A stretch of 64,000 bases of DNA from Rhizobium terrae (GCF_003425685.1 NZ_QJKM01000008.1:124001-188000); one strand, 5' to 3'. Shown: positions 25,617 to 35,222, numbered from the stretch's first letter. The notes: generated from the letters alone by a model not told the origin. Numbers and translations are program-made.

Positions 25617-25776
25617 GATTGCCTCGCCTGTTTTCCCGGCCGCTTGAGCGCAGCCTAATTTTTGTTCCGCCGGGTCGACCGCCCTTGTTTTGATCATTAT
25701 CCGCCGAGACGGGGTGGAAAAGCAATTGAGATTGTTCTAGCGGTTGCTGTGAGAAAAACTAACAATAAGGATCAGA

Positions 25777-26718
25777 ATGACGAGCCGCCTGCCGCCGCTC
25801 AATCCGCTTCGCGCCTTCGAGGCCACGGCCCGGCGCGGCTCCGTTTCGGCCGCGGCCCGCGAACTCAACGTCACACATGGCGCGATCAGCCATCAGATCA
25901 AGGCGCTCGAACAGTCCCTCAACGTCGCGCTGTTCGAACGGGGCGCGAAGCGGCTGAAACTCACGTCGGAAGGCGCGCTCCTGCTGCCGGCCGTCAGCCA
26001 GGCTTTTGGCGAGATCGCTGCCGCCACCGCCCAGATGAAGCGCCCGGCGACATCGGGCGAACTGTCGATCACCTGCGTGCCGGCGCTGTTTTCCTTCTGG
26101 ATCGTGCCGCGGCTCAATTCCTTCACCGACCAGTTCCCGGGCGTCAGGCTGAAGCTCGCGGCCTCCAACGATCCGGCGCATCTCCATTCGCCGGACGTGG
26201 ATGTCTGCATTCTTTACGGCGACGGCAACTGGCCGGATGCGTGGACGCGGCTCTGGAGCAATCTCGAACTTTTCCCCGTCGCGAGCCCCACGCTTCTGAA
26301 CAGCCGGCCGCTGCGCTCGATGCGCGACTTGGAGGACCACGTGCTCCTGCACGGCGATGCGGATGGTCGCGAATGGAATATCTGGCTCGCCGCCGCCAAC
26401 GCCATCGACCTGCCGCGCCGGCAACAGCATTTCATGGGCGATGCGCGGTTTTCGACCGAAGCGGCGCTGCACGGCCAGGGCATCGCCCTCGGCGACACGA
26501 TCACCGCCAGCAATCTGATCGCCAGAGGCGAACTCGTCGTCCCCTTCGACTTGAGCGTCACCGCCAACGACTCCTTCTACGTCGCCTGCCGTCCGGCGAT
26601 GCGCTCCACCCCGATCGTCCGCGTCTTCATCGACTGGATATTCGCCTCGCTGGAAGCCGACCGCCTGGCGGAACCGCATACGTCCGCCCGCACGCTGCTG
26701 AGGAGCAGGAGAGGGTGA
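25777..26718 (+). CDS. LysR family regulator, GcvA-like
   Basis: The 313-residue LysR protein opens with LPPLNPLRAFEATARRGSVSAAARELNVTHGAISHQIKALE, the GcvA-type winged helix, followed by the co-inducer domain (GELSITCVPALFSFWIVPRL). It is transcribed away from the ureohydrolase operon with 160 bases between starts, and probably controls it. Confidence 0.93.
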   Translation: MTSRLPPLNPLRAFEATARRGSVSAAARELNVTHGAISHQIKALEQSLNVALFERGAKRLKLTSEGALLLPAVSQAFGEIAAATAQMKRPATSGELSITCVPALFSFWIVPRLNSFTDQFPGVRLKLAASNDPAHLHSPDVDVCILYGDGNWPDAWTRLWSNLELFPVASPTLLNSRPLRSMRDLEDHVLLHGDADGREWNIWLAAANAIDLPRRQQHFMGDARFSTEAALHGQGIALGDTITASNLIARGELVVPFDLSVTANDSFYVACRPAMRSTPIVRVFIDWIFASLEADRLAEPHTSARTLLRSRRG

Positions 26719-26777
26719 GAGTCGGACAGCATCTGTGCTAACCTGCCGCGCACTGATTCCCCGACCTGCCGGACGTC

Positions 26778-27455
26778 ATGGAAACCTCGCTCTACCAACC
26801 CGTCAAAACCTTTCTCGAAGGCTTCGGCTACGAGGTGAAGGGGGAGGTGGGAGGCTGCGATCTCGTGGGATTGAGCGAAGCGGACCCGCCGGTCGTCGTG
26901 ATCTGCGAACTGAAGCTCGCCTTCAACCTCGAACTCATCCTGCAGGCCGTCGACCGGGCGAATGCTTCGGACGAGGTGTGGATCGCGGCGCGGGTTTCCG
27001 CCAGCGGCAGGGGGCGGGAGGCGGACAGGCGCTACCGCGATCTCTGCCGGAGGCTCGGCATCGGCATGCTGGGAGTATCGGATACGGATGAGGTGAGCGT
27101 GCTGGTCAGTTCCGTCTCGCCCATGCCGCGCACCAACCCCAAGCGGCGGACGAGACTGATCCGGGAGCATCGCAGGCGCCGCGGCGATCCGGCCATCGGC
27201 GGCAGCACCAAGGTGCCGGTGATGACCGCCTACCGGCAGCAGGCGCTGGCCTGTGCCGCCGCCTTGGCGGACGGGCCGCTCAGGCCGCGGGACCTCAGGC
27301 AGGCGGCACCGAATGCCGGTCCCATCCTGCTTGCCAATTATTACGGCTGGTTCGAGCGGGTCGAAAAGGGCGTCTATGCGCTGACCGATCTCGGCCGTCA
27401 GGCGCTGGCGCGCTGGCCCCAGCAGCCGGCAGCCGAGCCCGTTCCGGCGCCGTAA
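26778..27455 (+). CDS. DUF2161 PD-(D/E)XK-type protein
   Basis: The 225-residue protein has a nuclease-like core near the N-terminus: YQPVKTFLEGFGYEVKGEV, an Asp in GCDLVG and the E-x-K pair in ICELKLAFN, which fits the PD-(D/E)XK phosphodiesterase fold. A basic linker and a winged-helix-like C-terminus follow. The family (DUF2161) has no proven function. It stands alone and is followed by a terminator-like hairpin. Confidence 0.85.
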   Translation: METSLYQPVKTFLEGFGYEVKGEVGGCDLVGLSEADPPVVVICELKLAFNLELILQAVDRANASDEVWIAARVSASGRGREADRRYRDLCRRLGIGMLGVSDTDEVSVLVSSVSPMPRTNPKRRTRLIREHRRRRGDPAIGGSTKVPVMTAYRQQALACAAALADGPLRPRDLRQAAPNAGPILLANYYGWFERVEKGVYALTDLGRQALARWPQQPAAEPVPAP

Positions 27456-27476
27456 CCCGGCACGACAAATGGAAGC

Positions 27477-27501
27477 CCGCCCGCCTTCGGGAGGCGGGCG
27501 G
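27477..27501. terminator. Bidirectional terminator-like hairpin
   Basis: CCGCCCGCCT and AGGCGGGCGG form a perfect 10-bp stem with loop TCGGG, between convergent genes ending at 27455 and 27533. The 3' tail TTCTG is only weakly T-rich. Confidence 0.6.
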
Positions 27502-27532
27502 TTCTGTTGGCTGGCGTTTGAAGGCTCGGGCC

Positions 27533-27865
27533 TTACGGCTGCGAGCCCGTGCCGCCTGCACCGCCGGCCGGCGGGGTCGCCGGAGCGGGGTTGCCCGCCG
27601 GCGGAGCCGGGGTCATCGGAGCCGGCGCCGGAGAAGGCGACGTATTGTCGGTTACAGGCGGATTGGTCGAAGACGTCGTCTGCGGATCGGTGGACGAGCC
27701 ACCCATCTGCGACCACACGAAGGCGCCGACCAGGATCACAGCGATCACAGCCACCCACGGCACCCATGAAGAGCTGCCGCTGCGGACTTCGGATGTCCGG
27801 AGGTCCGGATTGCGAGAATCCGGATTCCGGTCTTCGAACTTTCTGTCATTGGGATCAAAAGTCAT
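27533..27865 (-). CDS. Single-pass membrane protein with Pro-rich tail
   Basis: The 110-residue protein has an acidic, polar N-terminus (MTFDPNDRKFEDRNPD), one transmembrane helix (about residues 34-52, WVPWVAVIAVILVGAFVW), then a periplasmic tail rich in Pro, Ala, Thr and Gly. AAGGAGGAAG upstream of the ATG supports translation. Small proteins of this form are common in rhizobia and have no assigned role. Confidence 0.75.
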   Translation of the reverse strand: MTFDPNDRKFEDRNPDSRNPDLRTSEVRSGSSSWVPWVAVIAVILVGAFVWSQMGGSSTDPQTTSSTNPPVTDNTSPSPAPAPMTPAPPAGNPAPATPPAGGAGGTGSQP

Positions 27866-27952
27866 GATTGCTTCCTCCTTCTGCTGCCGGACAATGCCTT
27901 CCGGCGCATTTGGTTCCCGATTTCGTGATCGGCGGAAACGAACTGTGCCTTT

Positions 27953-28816
27953 TCAACGCGCAAATTTCTTGGCGCCTGCCACGCAGGCAACCACCGCCAG
28001 CGTTGCGCCGAACATGCTGAAGCTCACTTTTTCGTTGAGAAGAAAGGATGCCAGCACGAGGCCGAAAAAGGGCTGCAGCAGTTGCAGCTGTCCCACTCCG
28101 GCAATGCCTCCGAGCGCCAGCCCGCGGTACCAGAAGATGAAGCCGATCAGCATGCTGAACAGCGAGACATAGGCGAGGCCGAGCCAGGACGTGCTGCCGA
28201 GGTGCGGGAGCGCAGCCGGCATGGCCGCGGCCGACAGGACGAGCATCACCGGCAGGGAAAGCGCCAACGCCCAGGAAATGACCTGCCAGCCGCCGAGTTT
28301 TCGCGAAAGCCGGGCGCCTTCGGCATAACCGAGGCCGCAGGCGATGATCGCTCCCAGCATCAGCACATCGCCGATAGACGAGGCCGCCTCTTCCTGCAGG
28401 AGCGCGAAACCGGCGACGATCAGGCTGCCGAGGCAGGAGAACAGCCAGAAGACCGGCTGCGGCCGCTCGCCGCCTCTCAGGACGCCGAAGATCGCCGTGG
28501 AAAGCGGCAGCAGGCCGACGAACACGATGGAATGGGCCGAGGTGATGTGTTTGAGAGCGAGCGCGGTAAGCAGCGGAAAACCGATGACCACGCCCATCGA
28601 AACGACGGCAAGCGCAAGGAGATCGGAGCGGGCCGGCCGCTTCTCGCGGAAGACCAGGAGCAGGCAGACGGCAAGCAGGCCGGCGATCGTCGCACGCGCC
28701 ACCGTCAGGAACAGCGGATCGAACTCCGCGACGGCGATGCGGGTGGCGGGAAGCGACCCGCTGAAGATCAATACGCCGAGGAAGCCATTGATCCAGCCGC
28801 TTGTCGTCGTGTTCAT
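27953..28816 (-). CDS. EamA/DMT family transporter
   Basis: The 287-residue protein has about ten hydrophobic helices in two EamA repeats; each repeat ends with a conserved pattern (for example LLQPFFGLVLASFLLNEK in the second). It likely exports a small metabolite. The ATG at 28816 was chosen because hydrophobicity and family similarity begin there. It is divergent from a MocR regulator gene 150 bases away, a common regulator/exporter pairing. Confidence 0.9.
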   Translation of the reverse strand: MNTTTSGWINGFLGVLIFSGSLPATRIAVAEFDPLFLTVARATIAGLLAVCLLLVFREKRPARSDLLALAVVSMGVVIGFPLLTALALKHITSAHSIVFVGLLPLSTAIFGVLRGGERPQPVFWLFSCLGSLIVAGFALLQEEAASSIGDVLMLGAIIACGLGYAEGARLSRKLGGWQVISWALALSLPVMLVLSAAAMPAALPHLGSTSWLGLAYVSLFSMLIGFIFWYRGLALGGIAGVGQLQLLQPFFGLVLASFLLNEKVSFSMFGATLAVVACVAGAKKFAR

Positions 28817-28966
28817 CGAAGGACTCCGTATTGTCGCGCCTTGCCTTGGACGTCTCGCAGGGACATTCCTTGGGCATTTTTCTCCGCTATCGGGCAGAAC
28901 CCATGGTGGCGCCAGAGACAATGCGGTACGATTTTTAGAAACTGTAATGGTTTATGGAGCAGTACG

Positions 28967-30370
28967 GTGGATGCAAGGGTGGATCGGAAGGGCGGCGGCC
29001 GGCGCATCGCGGCGGTCATGGCGGAAATCCGAAGCCGCATCGCCGGGCGCGGACTGGTGCCGGGCGCCCGGCTTCCGTCGGTCCGGGCTTTTGCCAGGAC
29101 CATGCATGTCTCCGCCTCCACCGTGGTGGAAGCCTATGAGCGGCTGGCGGCCGAAGGGCTGATCCGCTCGCGTCCCGGTTCCGGTTTTTACGTGTCGAGC
29201 CCGCTTGCACCGCTCTCGCTCTCCGAAATCGGTCCGAAACTCGACCGGGCGATCGATCCGTTCTGGGTGTCGCGGCAGTCTCTGGAAGAAGGCGACCTGC
29301 TGAAACCCGGCTGCGGCTGGCTGCCGTCCGCCTGGATGCCGGAGGCGGCGATCCGCCGGGCCCTGCGAAATCTGTCTCGCGCCGAGGACCGCGTGCTGTC
29401 GGATTACGGCGCGCCGCTCGGTTCGCTGCCGCTGCGGCAGCTCCTGTCGCGGCGGATGGGCGAGCACGGGATAGCGGCATCGCCCGACCAGATCGTGCTG
29501 ACCGAATCCGGCACCCAGGCGATCGATCTTCTTTGCCGTTTCCTGATCGAGCCGGGCGATGTCGTCCTGGTGGACGATCCCTGCTATTTTAATTTCCATG
29601 CGCTGCTGCGGGCCCACCGCGCCAAGGTCATCGGCGTGCCGATGACGCCGGCGGGGCCGGATATCGAGGCTTTCGGCCAGGCGTTGGAGGAACATGAGCC
29701 GCGGCTCTACATCACCAATTCCGGCATCCACAACCCGACCGGCGCGACGCTTTCGCCGGTCGTGGCGCATCGGTTGCTGAAGCTCGCCGAACGGGCGGAC
29801 CTGACGATCGTCGAGGACGACATCTTCGCCGATCTGGAGCACGAACCGTCGCCGCGGCTCGCCGCCTTCGACGGGCTAGACCGCGTCGTGCATATCGGCA
29901 GTTTTTCCAAGACGCTTTCCGCCTCGGTGCGCTGCGGTTTCATCGCCGCGAAGCCGGAATGGATCGAGGCGTTGGTGGATCTCAAGATCGCCACCAATTT
30001 CGCCGCTTCGCGCCTGTCGTCGGAACTCGTCCTCACGCTTTTGACCGATGGTAGCTATCGCAGGCACCTGGACGAGCTGCGCCTGAGGCTCGCCAAAGCC
30101 ATGCAGGCGACCGAGGAACGGCTTGCCGCGATCGGTATTAAGCCTTGGCTTCGTCCCCGGGCGGGGATGTTTCTCTGGTGCCGGCTGCCCGACGAGATCG
30201 AGGCGGCGGACTTGGCGCATGCCTGCCTTCATGACGGGGTCATCCTTGCGCCGGGCAATGTCTTCAGCCAGTCGCAGAATGCGGGAGGTTTCCTGCGCTT
30301 CAACGTGGCGCAATCGCAGGATCCGCGGATGTTCGAAAGCCTCGCACGGGCACTGCGGAGGCAGAGTTAA
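28967..30370 (+). CDS. MocR-type regulator (GntR helix plus aminotransferase domain)
   Basis: The 467-residue protein has a GntR winged helix (LPSVRAFARTMHVSASTVVEAYERLAAEGLI near residues 27-57) fused to a type I PLP aminotransferase-like domain with a Schiff-base Lys in HIGSFSKTLSASVRCGF. MocR proteins sense PLP, amino acids or their products. The GTG at 28967 follows GGAG with 8-base spacing; the frame is open far upstream but that region overlaps the EamA gene. It probably regulates the divergent EamA gene. Confidence 0.9.
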   Translation: MDARVDRKGGGRRIAAVMAEIRSRIAGRGLVPGARLPSVRAFARTMHVSASTVVEAYERLAAEGLIRSRPGSGFYVSSPLAPLSLSEIGPKLDRAIDPFWVSRQSLEEGDLLKPGCGWLPSAWMPEAAIRRALRNLSRAEDRVLSDYGAPLGSLPLRQLLSRRMGEHGIAASPDQIVLTESGTQAIDLLCRFLIEPGDVVLVDDPCYFNFHALLRAHRAKVIGVPMTPAGPDIEAFGQALEEHEPRLYITNSGIHNPTGATLSPVVAHRLLKLAERADLTIVEDDIFADLEHEPSPRLAAFDGLDRVVHIGSFSKTLSASVRCGFIAAKPEWIEALVDLKIATNFAASRLSSELVLTLLTDGSYRRHLDELRLRLAKAMQATEERLAAIGIKPWLRPRAGMFLWCRLPDEIEAADLAHACLHDGVILAPGNVFSQSQNAGGFLRFNVAQSQDPRMFESLARALRRQS

Positions 30371-30376
30371 CAAAAG

Positions 30377-30392
30377 GTTGACAGCTGTCAAC
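30377..30392. promoter_or_regulatory. Perfect 16-base palindrome GTTGACAGCTGTCAAC
   Basis: This loopless perfect dyad starts 7 bases after the MocR stop codon. Its form is that of a dimeric regulator site, but no promoter or gene start that would use it was identified. Confidence 0.4.
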
Positions 30393-30434
30393 TTGATGAG
30401 TCGGGGGAGACGTATGCCGTTCGGCGCCCGAGGT

Positions 30435-30468
30435 CATCCCCCTCTGCCCTGCCGGGCAGAGGGGGATG
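30435..30468. repeat. Perfect 15-bp stem intergenic hairpin
   Basis: CATCCCCCTCTGCCC and GGGCAGAGGGGGATG pair perfectly around loop TGCC between two convergent genes. The form resembles short palindromic units scattered in rhizobial intergenic DNA. It may also act as a bidirectional terminator. Confidence 0.6.
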
Positions 30469-30504
30469 GAATGGGGAGGACTTACGAGATCTGGCGCCTC
30501 GCAC

Positions 30505-31647
30505 TCAATTCCGCGCCATCATCCCTTTCGGCCCGGTCCAGTTGTGCCACTGTTCGACGCTGCCGTGGAAGACGTTGAGGTCGATCTTGCCTTCCACGCC
30601 ATGGGAGAGGCCCGATCCGGAATACTGCCAGAACAGCCATTTGCGGCCCGGATAGACCCTGGAGGGATGCTGGGCGACGGCGCGCAGCCAGAAGGGATGG
30701 TCGAGGAATTCACCGGAAAGGTTGTCTTCGTAGAAATCCGGCGCGGTATAGATGATCGGACGCTGGCCGTAATGGCGCTCCAGCTTGTCCATGAAGACCT
30801 GCATCTTTTCCAGCACCCGCGCGCGGGAGATTTTCTGGCTGCAGCGGGATTCCCCGTTCCATTCCACGTCGATGACCGGCGGCAGAGCATCGGGATCGCG
30901 CGGTACGTTGCGGATGAACCAGTCGGCCTGTTCGCCTGCGGTGCGGCACCAGTAGAAGAAATGGTAGGCGCCGCGTTTCAGGCCGGCGGCCTTGGCACGG
31001 TTCCAGTTGGTCTTGAACATCGGGTCGAGATGGTCGCCGCCGTCGGTCGCCTTGATATAGGCGAAGTTGGCGCCCTGGGTGCGGAGCCTCGGCCAGTCGA
31101 TCTCGCCCTGCCAGCGCGACACGTCGACGCCGTGGACCGGATAGCTCTTCGGCGTCACGCGGCCGAAATTGATCGGCTTGGCGTCGCGGAACTGCCGGCT
31201 GTAGATCTGCATGCGGCTGCCGCGGCTCGGCGGCGGCTCCAGCATGGGCGCGGCGGCCGGCGGCCTGTCGGGCATCAGCATGGCGACCGGCCTTTCCCCC
31301 GGAAGCGGCATGCCGAGCGTGGTTTCCTGTGCGAAGGCCTGCGGCGGACGCATCTGCCCCGCCCAGGCGAGCTGCTCCACATGCGCCTCCTGTTCCGGAA
31401 TGGCGGCAGCCGGGGTCATGCCCGCGGCGGATGCCGCCGGCATGTTCTGCGCCATCGGCGCCGGATTTGCGTTGAGGCGCGCGGTCTTGCCGACGCTGAC
31501 GGAGGGCACCGGCGCGGCCGACTGGGCGACGGAGCCCGTAGTCTCCTTGCGGGATACGCCGGCGGTGACCGCCTCCGGATCCGAGGAGGCACAGCCCGCC
31601 AAGGCAAGGCAGGTGAAAAACAGAGCTGGCGCAGCCGATAGACGCAT
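30505..31647 (-). CDS. GH25 lysozyme-like lipoprotein
   Basis: The 380-residue protein has a lipoprotein signal ending LALAGC (Cys near residue 19), a long Pro/Ala/Met-rich linker to about residue 150, and a GH25 muramidase domain starting HGVDVSRWQGEIDWPRL, with KATDGGD, YHFFYWCR and the catalytic acids in VIDVEWNGE. It probably acts on peptidoglycan in the periplasm. The ATG at 31647 is chosen because it begins the signal sequence. Confidence 0.92.
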   Translation of the reverse strand: MRLSAAPALFFTCLALAGCASSDPEAVTAGVSRKETTGSVAQSAAPVPSVSVGKTARLNANPAPMAQNMPAASAAGMTPAAAIPEQEAHVEQLAWAGQMRPPQAFAQETTLGMPLPGERPVAMLMPDRPPAAAPMLEPPPSRGSRMQIYSRQFRDAKPINFGRVTPKSYPVHGVDVSRWQGEIDWPRLRTQGANFAYIKATDGGDHLDPMFKTNWNRAKAAGLKRGAYHFFYWCRTAGEQADWFIRNVPRDPDALPPVIDVEWNGESRCSQKISRARVLEKMQVFMDKLERHYGQRPIIYTAPDFYEDNLSGEFLDHPFWLRAVAQHPSRVYPGRKWLFWQYSGSGLSHGVEGKIDLNVFHGSVEQWHNWTGPKGMMARN

Positions 31648-31796
31648 TTGGAACCCGTACGCAAAACAACCAAAACGGCAGCCCCCGCGCCGTCGATAAC
31701 TCCGGACAGGAATTGCTAACGGAAAATTACCAGGAAATGCTGAATCCAACCTTTACGTCGGCAAGGTTTCTCTAAATTAGACGCCTTGTCCCGAAA

Positions 31797-32372
31797 TCAG
31801 CCGCGCGGCCCGATCGGCCGGGCCGGATTGCCCGCGACGGTACTCCCCGGCGGGACGTCCCGGGTGACCACCGAACCCGCACCGACGATGGCGCCATCGC
31901 CGATCGTCACCCCGCCGAGAATGATCGCGCCGCCGCCGATCCACACATCCGCGCCGATGGTGACAGGCCTGGCGATCTCGATGCCCTTCGAGCGCAGCGC
32001 CGGATCTCGATCATGGTCCGCGCAATAGATATGGACGCCCGGCCCCAGCATGGAGCGGGCGCCGATCCGCACCGGAGCGGAGTCGAGGATGGTGCAGCCG
32101 GCATTCAGGTAGACCCCGTCGTCAAGCGCGGTGTTCATCCCGTAGGAACAATGGAACGGCGCTTCGAGGAAGGCGCTTGCCGATGCTTCCGCGAAAAGCA
32201 GCCGCAGTGCAGGCGCCATGGCCCCGCGCTCGCCGGGGGGCATGGTGTTGTGCGCGTGGCAGGCGGCCCGTGCCTTGTCCCGCAAAACATCCAGTTCCGG
32301 ATCGAGGCAGCAGTACCATTCGCCCGCCGCCATCTTTTCCCGCTCGCTCGCCACGCCTTTGTTCCCGTTCAT
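31797..32372 (-). CDS. Sugar O-acetyltransferase (maltose/nodL type)
   Basis: The 191-residue protein has an N-terminal Mac domain ([21 protein letters not shown]), then hexapeptide repeats forming a left-handed beta helix, including the catalytic His region [11 protein letters not shown] and the [19 protein letters not shown] coil. It transfers acetyl from acetyl-CoA to a sugar. Its ATG overlaps the stop of the GFA-family gene (ATGA), which fixes the start. Confidence 0.9.
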   Translation of the reverse strand: MNGNKGVASEREKMAAGEWYCCLDPELDVLRDKARAACHAHNTMPPGERGAMAPALRLLFAEASASAFLEAPFHCSYGMNTALDDGVYLNAGCTILDSAPVRIGARSMLGPGVHIYCADHDRDPALRSKGIEIARPVTIGADVWIGGGAIILGGVTIGDGAIVGAGSVVTRDVPPGSTVAGNPARPIGPRG

Positions 32373-32854
32373 CGCGATGCGCCGGCCCTGATGCGGGCCG
32401 CCTCGCGCCGTTCGAGGCTTGTCGCCGGCCACATCTCCTTGGTGCTGTAATAGACTTCGAAGGCGTTGGCATTTTCCGGCAGCTGCACCCAGGGCAGTTT
32501 CGAGCGGGTGAAGATATGCACGTCGGGCATGAACTCCGCCCGCTTCTCCAGCGTCGACACGCGGATGAACAGCATCCACTTGCGGCGGCCGTAATCGCTC
32601 CAGAGAGCCGTCTGGCATTCGCTGCAGCGATAGATGTCGTGGGGGAAGCCGCTGTCCGTCTTCATCGCCACGGCTACCGGTTCCCCTTGCGTGAGTTCGA
32701 CGCGATCGGCCTCGACCAGCGCATTGATGGCGAAGGCGCCGCCCGTCTGCCGCTGGCAGTCGGTGCAGTGGCAGCAATGGATGAACATCGGCCGCCCGTG
32801 CATGCGATAGCGGACCCCGCCGCAGAAACAGCCGCCCTCGAAAATCTCGTCCAT
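32369..32854 (-). CDS. GFA (CENP-V) family zinc protein
   Basis: The 161-residue protein has the zinc-binding Cys pattern of glutathione-dependent formaldehyde-activating family members: [28 protein letters not shown] near residue 25-42 and [11 protein letters not shown] near 75-85. The precise reaction is uncertain; many members bind glutathione adducts. It is coupled to the acetyltransferase gene by a 4-base overlap. Confidence 0.9.
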   Translation of the reverse strand: MDEIFEGGCFCGGVRYRMHGRPMFIHCCHCTDCQRQTGGAFAINALVEADRVELTQGEPVAVAMKTDSGFPHDIYRCSECQTALWSDYGRRKWMLFIRVSTLEKRAEFMPDVHIFTRSKLPWVQLPENANAFEVYYSTKEMWPATSLERREAARIRAGASR

Positions 32855-32987
32855 CCGGTTTCCTCCATGCTCTGCCGCGAGCCTATCACGAAATTCCGGC
32901 CCGTCATGACGCGCCGCAAAATAGGGAAGACGGGCGCGGCGGGTTCTGCTTTAAACTTGGCCGAACGGTGTCAGCAGGGAATGAGGC

Positions 32988-33857
32988 ATGTCAAAGGAAC
33001 GTATAGGAATCGCAGGTCTTGGCCGCATGGGCGCCGCCATGGCGGAGCGGCTGGCAAGGGAAGGTTTCGCGGTGATGGGATGGACCCGCAGCGGCCTGCC
33101 GGCGGAAAAGGCGGATAACCTCGGCATCGCCGCGGCCGGCGATCTCGCTGCGCTCGCCGCAGCCTCCGATATCGTTATCCTGGCGCTCCTCGATGATGCG
33201 GCGGTCCATACGACGCTCGAGGCGCTGGCGGCCTGTGACCTCGCCGGCAAGCTCGTCGTCGACACCAGCACGGTCAGCCCCGAAACCTTGCGGGCCCACC
33301 GCAAGGCCATGGAGGCGAAGGGTGCGGCGCTTCTCGACGCGCCGATTTCCGGCGGGCCGGAAATGCTGCTGGCCGGCACGGTCGGCCTTTTCATCGGCGG
33401 GGCCGAAAGGGATTTCCAGCGGTTCGGGCCGGTCGCCGAAACGCTTTCCAACCGCATCCACCATGTCGGCAGGCTGGGCGACGGCGCCTCGGCGAAACTC
33501 GTCAACAACATGATGCTGATGGGGCTCTGGCAGGTGATGAAGGAGGCGATCAAGCTCGGTGGTGCGGCGGGCCTGTCCCGCGAGAAGATGATCGACATCC
33601 TGACCGGCAGTCCGGCGGCAAGCCCGGCGATGCGCTCGCGCCTGCCGGTCATCCTCGGCGAGACGGAGGCGGTCGGTTTTCCGGTTTCCGGCGTGCTGAA
33701 GGACATGGGCGTGGTCTTCGACCTTGCCGGTCATCTCGGCGTCGAGACGCCGGCGATCCGAGCTTCGCATGCAAGTTTCGCCCAGGCGGCGGCGATGGGC
33801 TTCGCCGAGGCCGATCTCGGTACCGTGGTGCGGCTGGCGCTGGAAGGCAGGAGCTGA
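32988..33857 (+). CDS. NAD(P)-dependent beta-hydroxyacid dehydrogenase
   Basis: The 289-residue protein has the Rossmann start IGIAGLGRMGAAMAERL, the VVDTSTVSPET signature, LDAPISGGPEML, and the catalytic Lys in GDGASAKLVNNMM near residue 170. It belongs to the 3-hydroxyisobutyrate/tartronate semialdehyde reductase family. No pathway genes flank it, so the substrate is unassigned. Confidence 0.92.
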   Translation: MSKERIGIAGLGRMGAAMAERLAREGFAVMGWTRSGLPAEKADNLGIAAAGDLAALAAASDIVILALLDDAAVHTTLEALAACDLAGKLVVDTSTVSPETLRAHRKAMEAKGAALLDAPISGGPEMLLAGTVGLFIGGAERDFQRFGPVAETLSNRIHHVGRLGDGASAKLVNNMMLMGLWQVMKEAIKLGGAAGLSREKMIDILTGSPAASPAMRSRLPVILGETEAVGFPVSGVLKDMGVVFDLAGHLGVETPAIRASHASFAQAAAMGFAEADLGTVVRLALEGRS

Positions 33858-33903
33858 GCGCGTGCCGCCCGGCCCCTCCGTTCCTGGCCAGCTCCCTTCG
33901 CTT

Positions 33904-34353
33904 CTAGAACGTGCGGCCGAGACGCGCATCGACCGAGTGGCTGTTGCCGCCGCGCAGCGCGAAGAACAGGAAGATGGCCGCCCAGAGGATGGATTTTTCC
34001 GTGCCGGCCAAGCCCTGGTCCTGCACCACGCCATGGAAATAGACCGTGACGAGCAGCACGATCATCGCCGCGAACGATGCGGGCCGGGTGAAGAGACCGA
34101 TGGTGACGAGGATGCCGCCGAAGAACTCCGTGGCGGCGAGCAGGGGGGACCAGAAAACGCCGGGATAGAAGCCGAGGCTTTCGACCATGCCGATCATGCC
34201 GAAGGGATTGCCGATCTTGCCGAAACCGTGGGTGACGAGCAGCACCCCGGCGATCACGCGCAGGATGGTCTCGACGACCTCGTGGGTCGATGTGTAGACG
34301 GGCGCCAGCGCCGGGACGATGAGTCGGGAACGGGTGGTGGATTGAAGAGCCAT
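33904..34353 (-). CDS. DoxX family membrane protein
   Basis: The 149-residue protein has four predicted helices and DoxX marks such as LRVIAGVLLVTHGFGKI and LLAATEFFGGILVTIGLFTRPAS. DoxX-like proteins are poorly defined quinone or redox-linked membrane proteins. It stands alone, convergent with the dehydrogenase gene. Confidence 0.9.
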   Translation of the reverse strand: MALQSTTRSRLIVPALAPVYTSTHEVVETILRVIAGVLLVTHGFGKIGNPFGMIGMVESLGFYPGVFWSPLLAATEFFGGILVTIGLFTRPASFAAMIVLLVTVYFHGVVQDQGLAGTEKSILWAAIFLFFALRGGNSHSVDARLGRTF

Positions 34354-34506
34354 GGGAGGACCTCGATGTTGATGGGGCGATTGTTTTCGCTACCGCCCGA
34401 AATTGCGTCTCAATCGGGCCCTGTCGAGGCGTCTGCGTTCAAAAACATGAGTGTTTCAGTTAACATTATTGTGAGACCGAATTGAACCGGCAAGGAGGCG
34501 AAAGCC

Positions 34507-34806
34507 ATGGAAAAACCGCGCATTACGATCCTCTACTGCACCCAGTGCAACTGGCTGCTCCGGGCCGGATGGATGGCCCAGGAACTCCTGCAGACGTTCG
34601 GCGATTCGCTCGGCGAGGTGGCGCTGATCCCCGGCACGGGCGGCAGTTTCGAGATCCGCGTGAATGACGAACTCGTCTGGGAGCGCAAGCGCGACGGCGG
34701 CTTCCCAGGCCCGAAGGAGCTGAAGCAGCGTATCCGCGATGTCATCGATCCCGAACGCGACCTCGGCCATGTCGACCGCATCGCGAAGGAAAGCGGCGAG
34801 GCCTGA
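34507..34806 (+). CDS. SelT/SelW/SelH (Rdx) family protein
   Basis: The 99-residue thioredoxin-like protein has the redox motif CTQC at residues 11-14 in place of the Cys-x-x-Sec of selenoprotein W, followed by WLLRAGWMAQELLQTF and GGSFEIRVNDELVWERKRDGGFPGPKELKQRIRD. It is a cytoplasmic redox protein of uncertain partner. An AAGGAGGCGAAAGCC site precedes the ATG. It lies about 200 bases before tRNA-Leu. Confidence 0.92.
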   Translation: MEKPRITILYCTQCNWLLRAGWMAQELLQTFGDSLGEVALIPGTGGSFEIRVNDELVWERKRDGGFPGPKELKQRIRDVIDPERDLGHVDRIAKESGEA

Positions 34807-35002
34807 GGTCGCTTGCGGCCGGTGCCATGTCCGGATGCGGACGGCCGGCGCATGTCCTTGCCGCTGCACGGCTTTTCGGCCCTCCAACGGCGGGTCGCCG
34901 GCCTTGCGCGACATGCGATGCGAAAGTTTTTGCCGCACTGACATGGAAACTTCAAAAACCCTGTTGACTTGGAAGGGCGAGGCCCGTACATGGCTCTCCG
35001 TC

Positions 35003-35087
35003 GCCCAGATGGCGGAATTGGTAGACGCGCAGGTTTCAGGTACCTGTGCCGCGAGGCGTGGAGGTTCGAGTCCTCTTCTGGGCACCA
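35003..35087 (+). tRNA. tRNA-Leu (anticodon CAG)
   Basis: The 7-bp acceptor stem GCCCAGA/TCTGGGC, class II long variable arm, T-loop GGTTCGAGTCC and an encoded CCA end are all visible. The anticodon loop TTCAGGT places CAG at 35037-35039, between stem arms CAGGT and ACCTG. Confidence 0.97.
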
Positions 35088-35097
35088 TTTCCCTTTT

Positions 35098-35122
35098 TCA
35101 GCATTGATTGTGCTGGCTTTTT
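35098..35122 (+). terminator. Weak terminator after tRNA-Leu
   Basis: CAGCA and TGCTG pair across a 7-base loop and are followed by GCTTTTT, 11 bases past the tRNA 3' end. Confidence 0.5.
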
Positions 35123-35222
35123 CCCAAGATAAACAGATATCCGGCGCTCCTCCGGGAGCGTGGGGCGAAGTATGCCGCCTTCTCGATTCGAAATCCGGCT
35201 GCGCCTTGCCGGAGCGGTCGGA

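Noticed and set aside
25617..25776. Possible riboswitch or small RNA upstream of the ureohydrolase gene (guanidine sensing)
   Set aside because: No guanidine riboswitch core motifs could be found; it looks like an ordinary divergent promoter region.
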